Program-made: the position numbers and the translations under genes
DNA from: Anthostomella pinea
Taxonomy: Eukaryota; Ascomycota; Sordariomycetes; Xylariales; Xylariaceae
Direction of reading: 5' to 3'
NCBI GenBank assembly: GCA_963556695.1
Contig: CAUWAG010000003.1
Location: 2,356,001-2,420,000 of the forward strand
Length of the DNA stretch: 64,000 bases
In this document: positions 41,743-51,693 of the stretch, one piece after another
Layout: each line of letters begins with the position of its first letter
Position numbering within the stretch: the stretch's first letter is position 1
The notes under the pieces: generated by a model
The model's input: the letters and a program-made list of their open reading frames with translations, nothing else
Databases searched by the model: none
Told to the model about the DNA's origin: nothing

Positions 41743-44139
41743 TCACACTCTTGGGTGTGGTCTCATACTTCGGAAGCTCCGACGATTTCCTCGAGGTCCC
41801 ATTCCCACCCTTCGCTCCCGCAGTCTCCGATCCGTCAGGCTCCCATCTCCCACAACCTGCACCGTAGTCCGAGTCACCACGAGCGGTACCGGCCGCATCA
41901 GCCGTGGATGCTTCTCGTCCGCCAGGTCCAGCACGCCGAGCTCGGCGTCCGCCTCGGTGAGCGGGACGCTCTCGGCGCCGCGGGTCCAGCTGCCCGCCCC
42001 GAGCTGCTCGTGCGCCAGGCGCTGCATCTGCAGCGCGCTGTTGACGGCCCACTCGAGGCGCGCGTACTGACTGAGCAGCTTGAAGCGCTTCTCCAGGAAT
42101 GTGAAGAGGGGCTCGAGGATCCACGAGATCGCCATGATGAGCCCGCCGCAGAGGAAGACGAAGAGTAGGCCGCAGAGGCTGAAGGAGGAGTAGGCACTGC
42201 TGCGGATTTTCTGGGTTGGATGTGTGAGCTGGTTTGGTTTGATGTCTACGAGTGACTGCCCGGATTGGCTGTTGATGGCAGGGAAGGCGTGTGAGTGGCT
42301 TACCTGGCTGTTGCACATAGTCTTCTCTTCCGTGGCATTAGGCGCCGTGACGAACGACCTGAGAGCCGCATCTGCCGGCCCGACTGCCGCGTTGACGAAA
42401 GACTTTTGCAGCACGGCCATTGAGATGCCGTACCAGTTCTGGACGTCGAGCTGCCACTGGTTATCCGCGAGCGGTCCCTGATTCCCGTTGCTGAGGCTCT
42501 TCTTCGCCGTCAAGCTGCCATCGCCGATGTTGCTGATGATCATGTTCATGGAAGGGACGCCTCGGCCGATACCGGCTCTGAAGAACTACTCCAGTCGGGT
42601 TTGCGCCGACTCGTCTTCGTACAGGGCCAGGGCTATGTCTATGATGTCCAGTGTGCCGCGCAGGGGCGTGCAGCCTTGCTCTTGGGACAGGTTGGGGTTG
42701 CAGATTTGGTGCTGCTCAGTACAGCCCAATGGCGATGCAGCTTCGGCTTGGATGTAGACGGGCACGGTCTCGGTGCCCGCCCGGGAGGTCGCGTTGACCA
42801 GAACTGTGGCTTGATACCAGCTATCAGGACTAGACTCTACGAAGATGATGCCATTTGCTGAAAGGAATAAGATAAAATAGATCAGTGTCGCATCGAAACA
42901 GCTCAGGGAGGGGACTGAAGTTCGAATAGCCCCCCACCCACAACTCGCCTTGGTAGAAAATGCTTGCTTGGAACTTGAGGAAGTAATAGGCGCCAGCTGG
43001 AGAGCAAATGGTTTTCTAGGGGTATGAGCCATTACCCTATGGTATACTCTGCCCCACTGGTGCTACTTGAGATCGCTGCGTGTTATGTTAACAGATGTCC
43101 CGTAGCCCCGTGCGATCTATGCCGAGAAGAAGGAGAAAAGGGACAACCAAATCGACTCGCAAGAACAAGGCCTAGGGTCTTATATTAGGACGATTGTTTT
43201 ATACGTACCACGGTACTGTTCCCAAACTTTGTCATTGGAGTAGCCGTATGTGTAATTAAAGTCCCTGACAGTACTGTTTCCGTAATGGTAGCCGGTGTAT
43301 GGTCGGTCATCAGAGATATTGACTTTCGACGTGTAACCATCGGTGGCGAGGGGTGCGCATTGCACGACCTTCCGGTATTTGAACCTCTCTGACGAGGGAG
43401 CATTGATGCCGAAGTCTTCGTGACTGTCGAGGAAGCCCGTATCCAGTTCGATGTTGGCATCCTTGTGACGACACAAGCTGTTGTCAAAGGGACATGGCGC
43501 ATTCAGGTCCACCGTCGAGTTCAGGCTCGTCTGGACCAAGGTGTCGCAGCTGAGCGTTGCAAATGAGGATGGCTGATAGCATTGTTGGGCGTAGTTGGCC
43601 GCAGTCTCGACCTCACTGGCCACAGAGGGATATAGCACCGAGTCGAACTCCTCAATCGACCTCCCCACCTGACTTTCGACAATGCCACAACCTGACCCAA
43701 TCAATAAGACCTCGTGATCAACTGCAACTCGTGACGAGTAGCCCGTCGCGAACGCAAAGCCGACAGCCAGAAGGACCGCAAGCGTGATAAGGGGCAGCAG
43801 ACGGCGGTAGACGCGCCTCGCCTTGCCCCTCCAGGCGAACAGGAGCTCGAAGAGGCTCAAGAAGCCAGAGGCCGGCTCTGGGTTGGTACGCAGAAAGACC
43901 TGTCGTTGATGGTGCAGTGTATCCTGGGGGTTGGGCGAAGAATAGGAGCGGTGGAAAACAAAGCAGGCTATGGCCCACAGCCTCGATGTGACCAGTGTGA
44001 TGTAGAAGGCGAAGAAGGCGATCAGGAGGTTGGCGTTATCGTCGGTCAACGTCAATCTTGCCCCGAGGACTGACCCTCGAGACCAGTTGGTCCATGTTCC
44101 GGTGTAGACAGGGTAGGCGTGACTCGTCATCGAAGCCAT
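41743..44139 (-). pseudogene. Three-exon fungal integral membrane protein with one internal TAG
   Basis: Exons 44139-43209, 42857-42304 and 42210-41743 join in phase (phases 1 and 0; donors GTACGT and GTAAGC, acceptors TTTCAG and CCCAG) to 651 codons. The start MASMTSHAYPVYTGTWTNWS is typical of a large Pezizomycotina family of unknown function. TM helices: LLIAFFAFYITLVTSRLWA near 40, LPLITLAVLLAVGFAFATG near 120, and SLCGLLFVFLCGGLIMAISW in exon 3. Between them lies a large, probably extracellular domain with many cysteines and N-glycosylation sites (NST, NYT, NATS). A TAG at 42586-42588 follows QTRLE, where the next residues FFRAG suggest an original TGG (Trp). Everything else is open, so either this is a fresh null allele or the base is wrong. 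Confidence 0.8.
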
Positions 44140-44618
44140 CGTTCACGATCAGGCTAGACAGCTGCCGATGTCCTCCAGCAGAAAGACCCAGAGCAGAGAT
44201 AGGTACGGTCCAATGTTCGCTCGGTGCCAACGCCTCGACGAAAATGTGAACTGTATTGGACAATGGCGATCCCCATCATGGAACGTGCGGCCCGGCCTCA
44301 GGCGTGAGGTGACTTTTACAGACGGCGCTCTTCTGCGAAGAGACATGATGACTTCCGCCAAGCACTGCTGCCCTGAACACGTACCCACCAACACAGTGTC
44401 ACAGCTTGTTACGCTGCTCTTTGGAGTAGAAAATGTGTCAGGTGTACAGGACTGGGTTTCGAGCTATATAGATAAGGGTAGGGCAGACCCCGAGGTAGAC
44501 GGGAAGGGGATGGTCGTTGGTTCGTGGCAGACACGACGCATACGACACTGCTACCTACTGGGTACACTCCCCGACCAGAAGTCTCCGAGCCCACTTTTCG
44601 AGCAGCCCTACATGCCTA
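44140..44618. other. Upstream region of the membrane gene
   Basis: Probable promoter of the minus-strand membrane gene, ending where the Tc1-type element starts. No gene seen. Confidence 0.4.
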
Positions 44619-45913
44619 CACCCTCCAACTTTCAGCATTCACCACGCACCCATCTCTCACTGTAATAATATGAAAAAAACTGCATTGTATAAGCCATTCA
44701 ATAGTATGTGTACCAACCACCTGCTCTTTTTACTGCGGCGATTCGGTTACCGAGGGATTCGACGAGAACGCGTACATCCTCAGGATCGATCTCTGACCAC
44801 GCCCTTTCGATTAACTGTCTGGCATATACCTCGTGGGCAATATTAGCCTTCAAATCAGCGAAACCAGGCTCGATTCTCCGTATCTGCTTCTTTAGAAGTG
44901 CCCAAACGTGCTTAATCGGGTTCAAATCAGGGCTGTGAGCAGGCCAGTCGATCGTCCAGATGCCGTGCTCCTCTAGCCACTCTGGAGTGCCTCCAAATCG
45001 ATGGATACGAGCGTTATCTTGCATAAAAGGATCCCCAGCCTCGTAGAACGGAAGGAGCCCTTCCTCAAGGACGTCTTGATATGAAGCTGAAGATACTCCT
45101 CCGCGAGGAGCATCCTCATCGGGCTCGCAAAAGATGATTTTGCCTAGGCCACCTTCTCCGCTGCATAACCAGATCAAGGCCTAACACATAATGGAGATAC
45201 AGGGTCTCCCATGGCTCCGAGGGTTCACGAGATCCTGCCTGTAACGTTCAGAAGAGAGGCGGATGACCCAATCGCCCGAATTATCGGATGAATTCTGGAC
45301 CGTGACTTCGTCTGAGAAGAGCGTTCGCATCAGCTCCTCCAGAGCCTCCGGGGAGTCGTATTTATTGCAAAAAGTGAGCCTCTCTTGTGCGTCATCTTCC
45401 ATAAGCTCGATCCGCTTCGCCGCCTTCTACTTACGAAGCCCGTAAGCGCGAAGAACGTGCTTGATAGTGGTATGGGAGCTAAGGACCCTGTTCTCTTTCT
45501 TGAGCTCTCTGTAGGTGGCCCTGGGGTACTTTTATGCCGTTTCAACTAGCTGAGCTTCTTCGCGCTTGTTTAGAGTCCTTGTGGCTCCCTCTCGAGGTCG
45601 AGAGACCGTGGTGTTATGCTCTCTAGCAGTGTTGATAATGTCGGTCACGGTTTGAGGCCGATCCAGATGGAACGCGCTCGCGACATCGTTGCGCCTTGCG
45701 CCTGCCGCCCTGGCAGCCACAATAGCTGTACGAGCTTCGGAAGTAAATTCCTGGTTTGGCCCGCGATTTGCGGTCAGAATTGTACCAACCTTTTGTAAAT
45801 CCATCGTTTTGGTGTTGAGTAAATAAAAGGTGAAGAAGGAAGGGGGTCGCGAGCGCGTAGACGCGTTTTGAAACTAGCGTGGTGGATGCTCGGAGACTTT
45901 TGGAGGGTCAGTG
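44619..45913 (-). mobile_element. Tc1/mariner-type DNA transposon, about 1.3 kb, degenerate ends
   Basis: A DD34E-class transposase remnant fills the element. Diverged inverted ends are visible: left (from 44619) has ACCCTCCAACTTTCAGCATTC then ACCACGC; right, reverse-complemented from 45913, has ACCCTCCAAAAGTCTCC then GAGCATCCACCACGC. TA lies outside both (44617-44618, 45914-45915). The end positions are uncertain by several bases because the TIRs differ by small indels. Size is normal for a mariner-type element. Confidence 0.7.
44698..45804 (-). pseudogene. Tc1-type transposase, three stops and catalytic Glu changed to Lys
   Basis: One frame from the ATG at 45804 to 44698. The N-terminus has a bipartite HTH (RTAIVAARAAGARRNDVASAF, then YRELKKENRVLSSHTTIKHVL). 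LFSDEVTVQ carries the first catalytic Asp and FMQDNARIHR the second. DWPAHSPDLNPIKHVW has Lys (44911-44913, AAG) where the family has Glu, 34 residues after the second Asp. In-frame stops: TAA at 45532-45534, a TAG after YGLRK near 45428, and a TAG after SIMC at 45181-45183. GAG to AAG in a TGAG context is also a CpA-to-TpA change on the other strand, so the catalytic loss and the stops share one signature. It is inactive. Confidence 0.9.
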
Positions 45914-45915
45914 TA

Positions 45916-46457
45916 ACATGATCCCCAGAATTACTCCAGAGGGGAAGCATTTAGACCCCACTAAAGTAGTGAGTGAATACCAGGCCCTTGGCCAGAAGCC
46001 CGCCACATGCGAACCTGGGCTGAAAGTGGCGCAGTCATACGAATAATACTCAGGGGCCAGCCTGTTTAGTAGCTGCCGCGAGACTTCCGTTGGCCAACGT
46101 CTCCCCGACTGTTGATGCAGGTCGGTAAATAAAATCAGTACCATACTAGTGACACGACCTTGGACTGACTAGGTTGCGAACCCCCGAATCCTTCTGCTGC
46201 TACATGATAAAAATTTCGTGACAGCGGCAGGTAAAGGAGACAAAAGATTTGAAGATGAAACTGGGCCCAAGCGGTCGCATTAAGGCTCACACGTTAGAGC
46301 AGTGACCCCATGAATTCAGCTAGTATCAGGTACTCTTGGGTAGTGTTGGGGGCGTATTGGGAAGTGGCAGCATCTGCGCGCTGATACGGGGTAGACATGC
46401 GATAACTCCAGACGCCGATGCTTTGTCCCCAGCTGACCAAGATAAAGAATGCCAGAT
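45916..46457. other. Intergenic, 3' side of ATG6
   Basis: No coding content recognised. Confidence 0.4.
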
Positions 46458-48024
46458 TCAGCGCCCGTTCGCGATATGACTGACGTTACTTGAGTGTGCG
46501 ATCAGAAACTTGCAGCAGGTGAGGGCGAATTTGCATGCTTTGGTCCAGCCCTCGTCGTTGGTGATGCCTAGCCTGATGCTGAAGTGCCCTATCCGATCGT
46601 CTCCGATCTTGTCGCCTTCAATCTTGTAAGGCAGCGCCAGCGGGTTGGTCGTGAAGTCTCCCCGGCCATCGTCCGACCTTGTCCGCTGGTGGACGAAGGC
46701 CCCAAGCTGCTTGACCAGCTCCAGGAAGGCCACCATGCCTCTGTCGAAGTTCCGGTTCCACAGCATCTGCAACGGCAAGTCGCCTCCGGAACAGTACAGA
46801 TCCAGGACGCTTCTCTTGGGCGCCGGTGGGGGCCCACTTCTATGAGCGCCGAGGCGGCTGGAAGATGGGGATGGGTAGTCATATTTGATGATCTTGGACG
46901 TTGAGCCCATAGGTAAGGGCTCGTAGCCTTCAAACTTGTATCCCAGCTTATCGGCAACGGTCACTACAAGCAAGAGTGCCTGGCCCCAAGCCGCATTGAT
47001 CTCGGGCCAGTCGACTGGCTTGGTAGACAGCTTGCCTAACCGGAGACCGTTGATTGTCGCGAAGTTGCCATCGTGGTGTATTGAAAACGTGTCATTGTAG
47101 ACATTCGCTCGCTGAAGCTTCGTAAGCAACTGGGAGTCATGGTCGAACTTGGAGTTGATGCTGTCCCTCTCGTTCTGGAACTGGGACAGCTTTGTCGCAA
47201 ACGAGTTGCGTTCCCGCCAGAACTGTTCCTCTTCCGAGTTCAGCTTCTGCGATTCCTCTTCAAGTGCCATTATCTCGTCGTCCAAAGCTGCCTTTTCCTT
47301 CTCCAACTTCAAGAGCTCCTTCATGGAATCTTCCTCGTCCCTCCTCGCCTTCGCCAGCGCTTGCTCGGACTCAGCTATGTCTTCCTCATTGGGTATGTCG
47401 GATTGAACCTGCTTGAGGAAACCGGCGTAGGCGTCTCGCTCTCGAGCGGTAGATTCTAGCCTCTTCTGAAGGCCCTCCACAAGCATGTCGGTGCATTCAA
47501 AACACACCGGGTGATCTATGTCTGACCGTGCCGACAGTATCTCGAAGAGCTTGTTGATGCGCTCGGCTTCGTGGGGTTGCGCGGGCTTCCCATCATTTCG
47601 CTGCCCAGCTGACACGGACTTCCGCCGTTGCTGCTTCGGACCCGGCTGTTCTGTGGGCGCGGTGAGTCGTGGAGGGGCTACTTGAGACTCTGTAAGCAGG
47701 ACGAAGGACATGGCTGAACTGTCTCTGGGGTGGGCGCCGCCATGTTTCTTGAAGATTGGAGGTCCGGCATGATTCGAAGCTTTGTCGTAAAGAGCGCGTC
47801 TCTCGTTTTCATGTGGATACGAGGGTCGCGCCGACGATGGGCGTCTGGGCTGCTGTTGGGATGTGGAAGCTGTTGGATCGCACGGGTTAGCTGAGTCGTG
47901 ATACGTTAGATGTTCGCTGTGGACGGGTTGAATACATGCCTACTAGCAAATCAAAGGCAGCCGGGTTGAGCTCTGCTAACGATCCATCCAGCTTGAGAGG
48001 AGCGCGACACTTTTGACAAAACAT
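46458..48024 (-). CDS. ATG6: Autophagy protein 6 (Atg6/Vps30/Beclin 1 homologue), 505 aa
   Basis: Subunit of the Vps34 PI3-kinase complexes I (autophagy, with Atg14) and II (vacuolar sorting, with Vps38), making PI3P on membranes. Exon 1 is 48024-47940 (MFCQKCRAPLKLDGSLAELN, with a CxxC) and exon 2 is 47890-46458. The intron (47891-47939, 49 bp) uses a GC donor (AG/GCATGT), branch ATCTAACG and acceptor CTCAG. Only this junction keeps phase and gives the family-typical FDLLVA. A second CxxC lies in HPVCFECTDMLVEGL. A long coiled coil of Glu/Lys-rich sequence spans about residues 150-270. The C-terminal evolutionarily conserved domain starts at VYNDTFSIHHDGNFATINGLRLG and includes WPEINAAWGQALLLV, ILDLYCSGG-like VLDLYCSGGD and LGITNDEGWTKACKFAL. 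It is divergent from SCM3 with a 543-bp shared upstream region. Confidence 0.97.
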
Positions 48025-48567
48025 TCCGTGACTGGTTTGGAGGTAGACGTGATGATCCCATGCTGGAGCTGCCAGCACAACTACCTATTACACAGTAGTT
48101 GAAGCCTGAGAGCCGCTTGCGATACTGCAAACGACGGGAGCGTGACGATCGGGAGGTCGTCGATTATGCACGCGACGTCATCAGCTGATCGGCACAGCCC
48201 ACCTGCCACGGCCCACCATCCACGGACCACGGGGCAGCTCGGGCGACTGCACGCCACATCCTAGCGGAGGAAGGCCCCTGGAAGTACCGGTAGTGGCATT
48301 CCTGGTGCCGCTGGACGTAGCGTCGCGGGTCAACCAGCCAACACGCGCGAAAACGGCAAGAAGTAAACTCTAAACTTCAATGCTCCTCCTGAGGCGTGAT
48401 CCCTGCTTTTTCGACTTCAACTGCTAAGCAGGTACCCGATGGCAAGCTGGCTACCTGCCTCTTGCTCGCTATCTTAATGCGACGTCTCCGGCTGTCGCGT
48501 GCGTGCTCGTTGCCCATCTCCAACCTCTAGTAAGCCACCGGGCGATGGCGAGGTGAGCGATCCCAGC
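48025..48567. promoter_or_regulatory. Shared divergent upstream region of ATG6 and SCM3
   Basis: The two genes start 544 bp apart on opposite strands with nothing else between. No specific operator recognised. The plus-strand frame of SCM3 is open from 48499 but lacks an ATG before 48568. Confidence 0.5.
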
Positions 48568-51500
48568 ATGGAGCCACCCTCGAAACGCTTGAAGTCCGGC
48601 CAAGCTCCCTACGACAGCGACGAGGAAGAAGCAAAACAAGATGAGCTCTCCCTGACCGACGTTCAGTTCGATGCTCGACAAGATCCCCTGCACGCGCTCG
48701 ATAAGGGACGGGCCAAGGCTGCGACCCGACTCAAGTCGAGATTTGAGGACATCTTCGAGAAATACGGGAAAGACTTCACCGGTGTCGCCGACGAGATTGA
48801 CTTCCATACGGGCGAAGTCGTCATTAATAATGGGCATCTCCAGTCTCTGGAAGACGAGAAAGATCGCGAAAGAGAGGACTCTCCGTCGAGCGAGGAGGAG
48901 AAGGAGAGAGCCTTGAAAGGGAAGCATCATGGCCCTGCGAAACAGTCGCAGCCCAAGTCGCTCATACCGGCAAACCCCTCCACAGACGGTACCGATCTAG
49001 TACCACAGCCGGCGTGGAACCCAGCTGTTGGGATGAACGAAGGCGCATGTCCAATGTCTTCGCCCGCCTTTCCCTCGGACCCCTTTGGTGCCGCAAACCC
49101 ATTCGCCATGGGCCCTTCGTTCTTTGGCAATCACCCGACCGATCCAACGTGGCAGGTTCCTGAGTTCCCGATGCAGTTCCCCCTGAATGCATTCGGGTTC
49201 ATGGGCCAGGCTATGGGGGTTTCGCAACAGCTTCAGTTCAACCAGATGGCGGCGATGATGGCTGCCGGGGGTGGTCCATATGGATATCTGGGTGGTATGT
49301 TTCAACACCAAGGTTTCAGGAAAACTGCGAGAGCAGGGTCTCTTGCTCGGACCTCATTACCTGCTACTACTGAGACACCGACGAGTGACGCTGAGGAGGA
49401 TGAGATCCTGGTCGCTAGAAGCAAGCGGGATGCCCTCGAAGTGGCCGTCGCAAAAACCGCCGAGAAGTCGCTGTCACTGTCGCTGGCTGCCTTCAACCGA
49501 AATTCACAGCAAACAATTCGAAAGGTTGCCAAGCCAGATGAAGCAGGTACAATGAAGATGGAGCGCCTAAAGACACAACGCGTGTCAGGGCGGCCGAAGA
49601 AAACAACCGCTCTTGAACATTGCCAACCGGGTCAACCACCAAGGGGCGTCACAACAGATGCTTCAGTGGCTCAGGGGGGTGGTAAGCATACGGCGACGGC
49701 AAGACGAGGACGACCCAAAAAAACAAATACTCTAGCAGAATCTCAAATCCCCGACCAGCAGGAACGAGAGAAACCAACTGAAACAGATCATAACCATCCT
49801 GTAGAGCCGAAGCCAGCTGCAAGCCAAGATACTGGGTCAGAGTTACGTCGCGGACGAGGGCGACCGAACAAAACGGGCATTTCGTCAAGCCCGCAAACTA
49901 GTCCCAGTCGAAGACAGGATCAACAACCCACCGGACCAGTTGATACCACGCAAATTCTGCCCCCAGGGTCGCCGAAGATTGCAAAGGATAATGGCGTCAG
50001 GTTGATGCAGAGCAAGGAGCTAATCGCCAACCATGCTGAGCGACTGGATCTACAGACAAGACGCTCGTCACGTACCCGCAAACAGCCGGATCTATATGGC
50101 GATATCCCGTGGCTAAAGCGCGGCGCAAGGTTAGCAGGGACTACAGCGAAAGATTGCACGGAATCGGGATTGTCACAGACTCTCGTAGATGGATCTCCAG
50201 GACTCATGCACACGGAAGACTCTCCAAGCGCAGAAGAAGATAGCCGACTTAAGGAGTTTCAACAAGGCGGCCAAACCATGACTGATACCGATGCACTGCC
50301 AGAGCCCCAAGATATCCCTTTGAATCCGGAGCATCTAGTTGATAAGACGCACTCAGAACCGGTCAAGTTTGACAACGATGCAACCGAAACTCTTCTCAGA
50401 GAATCTTCACTGCAAGAGGAAATGCAGGATCGGGGTCACATTAACTCTCCACCAGCAATCATATGTTCGCATGATCTGGAACCTCCCATTATAGAGGCCG
50501 CCATGGAAGAGGTCGAACCATCAACCCTTATTACGGAAGTCGGTTCACAGAACGAGGTGGGACTTTCAACTGGCCACTCAGACAAGGAAGACGAAGTACT
50601 GGTGCCATTGCCAGAATTCCTTCGAGAGAACACTCCGCCGGTTTCCCGGCCTGAGCAATTATCACACGCGAAAAAACGCGAGACCAGAGGTGTGGATATC
50701 AGTATTGGCAGAAGCTCTCCACCCGATGATGTTATGGAAGACAGAATCCCAGAAGTTTCGAACGTGCTTGAACCTGCTGTTTCACCGCAAGCTAGTCTCG
50801 AAACAACCAAGACACAAGATTTACCGGAAATGTCTGACAAGGAAATGAGTCAAACACTGGAACAAGCGCCGACGAAGGACGATCTTGCGCCGGCACTCGA
50901 CATCTCGCAACGCGATCCTGACCACGAGGAAGGAGTCACTGAAAATGATAATCCACCAAGCTCACCCCCAAGTATTATTATCAGAGCCGATCCAGTCCCA
51001 GAGCCGATGTTACCACCGCTACCGCGTAGGCGGAGCCCTCCAGCAGTGTCTGCTTTAGCCCTGCGGCCAGCATTGAGGCCAAGAAACGATGGCTCTAACG
51101 CCCATGCCGACGCTGCCGAGCCCCTGAAACCCGCTCCGGCTCGATCGCTCAGGTCCCGCGCGAGCTCTTCTGTTCCCGTAACACCTAAGAAGCCAAGGCA
51201 CAGGCCTGGTGATCACCTAACTTCATCAGCCAAGAGATTCGCCCTCACGTCGCTGGTTCCTGACGACCCCCGAGATGACGATGAACTGAGCATCGTATCA
51301 TCAAGCCCAAGCTCCTTCCGCTCCAGGCTCTCCCGCATCAACCTCTATTCGTCACCTGCGCCCTCACCTCACAGAACCTCCCGGAGACACAGCCTCCTCG
51401 TCGGCCCACGAGTCCGCTCCAGCACGCCGGATCGCATCTCCGGGTTCGTACGTCCCGCCGCGCCCGCGACGGACTCCCGAGCCTCGCGGACCACGAAGCG

Positions 51501-51693
51501 CAAGCTAGGCGCTTCTGCGGTCCAAAGCTCGCCTCTGGCACGCACCGCAGTCGAGAACCTGCTAGCCACGCCCCGCCGGAGAAGGCAGGGCAACCCCCCG
51601 GGGAGTCCGGTGCGCACGCCGGGCGGAACGATGCGGCGGTGTGGTGAGGATGGCTTCAAGTGTGACCGGGACTTCTGCCTCACGTGCCCTTAG
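48568..51693 (+). CDS. SCM3: Scm3-type CENP-A (Cse4) histone chaperone, 1,041 aa
   Basis: Scm3/HJURP proteins escort the centromeric histone H3 variant to centromeres. The Scm3 domain is at residues about 50-91: KSRFEDIFEKYGKDF, then TGVADEIDF and TGEVVINNGHL, the family signature. AT-hook-like motifs follow at about residues 340, 380 and 430 (SGRPKKTTA, RRGRPKKTN, RGRGRPNKT; the last has Asn for Lys), fitting AT-rich centromere binding. The rest is long, acidic and low complexity, with a Pro/Arg/Ser-rich C-terminal third. The frame is open from 48499, but the first ATG with a plausible context is 48568 (MEPPSKRLKSG). No intron needed. Confidence 0.9.
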   Translation: MEPPSKRLKSGQAPYDSDEEEAKQDELSLTDVQFDARQDPLHALDKGRAKAATRLKSRFEDIFEKYGKDFTGVADEIDFHTGEVVINNGHLQSLEDEKDREREDSPSSEEEKERALKGKHHGPAKQSQPKSLIPANPSTDGTDLVPQPAWNPAVGMNEGACPMSSPAFPSDPFGAANPFAMGPSFFGNHPTDPTWQVPEFPMQFPLNAFGFMGQAMGVSQQLQFNQMAAMMAAGGGPYGYLGGMFQHQGFRKTARAGSLARTSLPATTETPTSDAEEDEILVARSKRDALEVAVAKTAEKSLSLSLAAFNRNSQQTIRKVAKPDEAGTMKMERLKTQRVSGRPKKTTALEHCQPGQPPRGVTTDASVAQGGGKHTATARRGRPKKTNTLAESQIPDQQEREKPTETDHNHPVEPKPAASQDTGSELRRGRGRPNKTGISSSPQTSPSRRQDQQPTGPVDTTQILPPGSPKIAKDNGVRLMQSKELIANHAERLDLQTRRSSRTRKQPDLYGDIPWLKRGARLAGTTAKDCTESGLSQTLVDGSPGLMHTEDSPSAEEDSRLKEFQQGGQTMTDTDALPEPQDIPLNPEHLVDKTHSEPVKFDNDATETLLRESSLQEEMQDRGHINSPPAIICSHDLEPPIIEAAMEEVEPSTLITEVGSQNEVGLSTGHSDKEDEVLVPLPEFLRENTPPVSRPEQLSHAKKRETRGVDISIGRSSPPDDVMEDRIPEVSNVLEPAVSPQASLETTKTQDLPEMSDKEMSQTLEQAPTKDDLAPALDISQRDPDHEEGVTENDNPPSSPPSIIIRADPVPEPMLPPLPRRRSPPAVSALALRPALRPRNDGSNAHADAAEPLKPAPARSLRSRASSSVPVTPKKPRHRPGDHLTSSAKRFALTSLVPDDPRDDDELSIVSSSPSSFRSRLSRINLYSSPAPSPHRTSRRHSLLVGPRVRSSTPDRISGFVRPAAPATDSRASRTTKRKLGASAVQSSPLARTAVENLLATPRRRRQGNPPGSPVRTPGGTMRRCGEDGFKCDRDFCLTCP

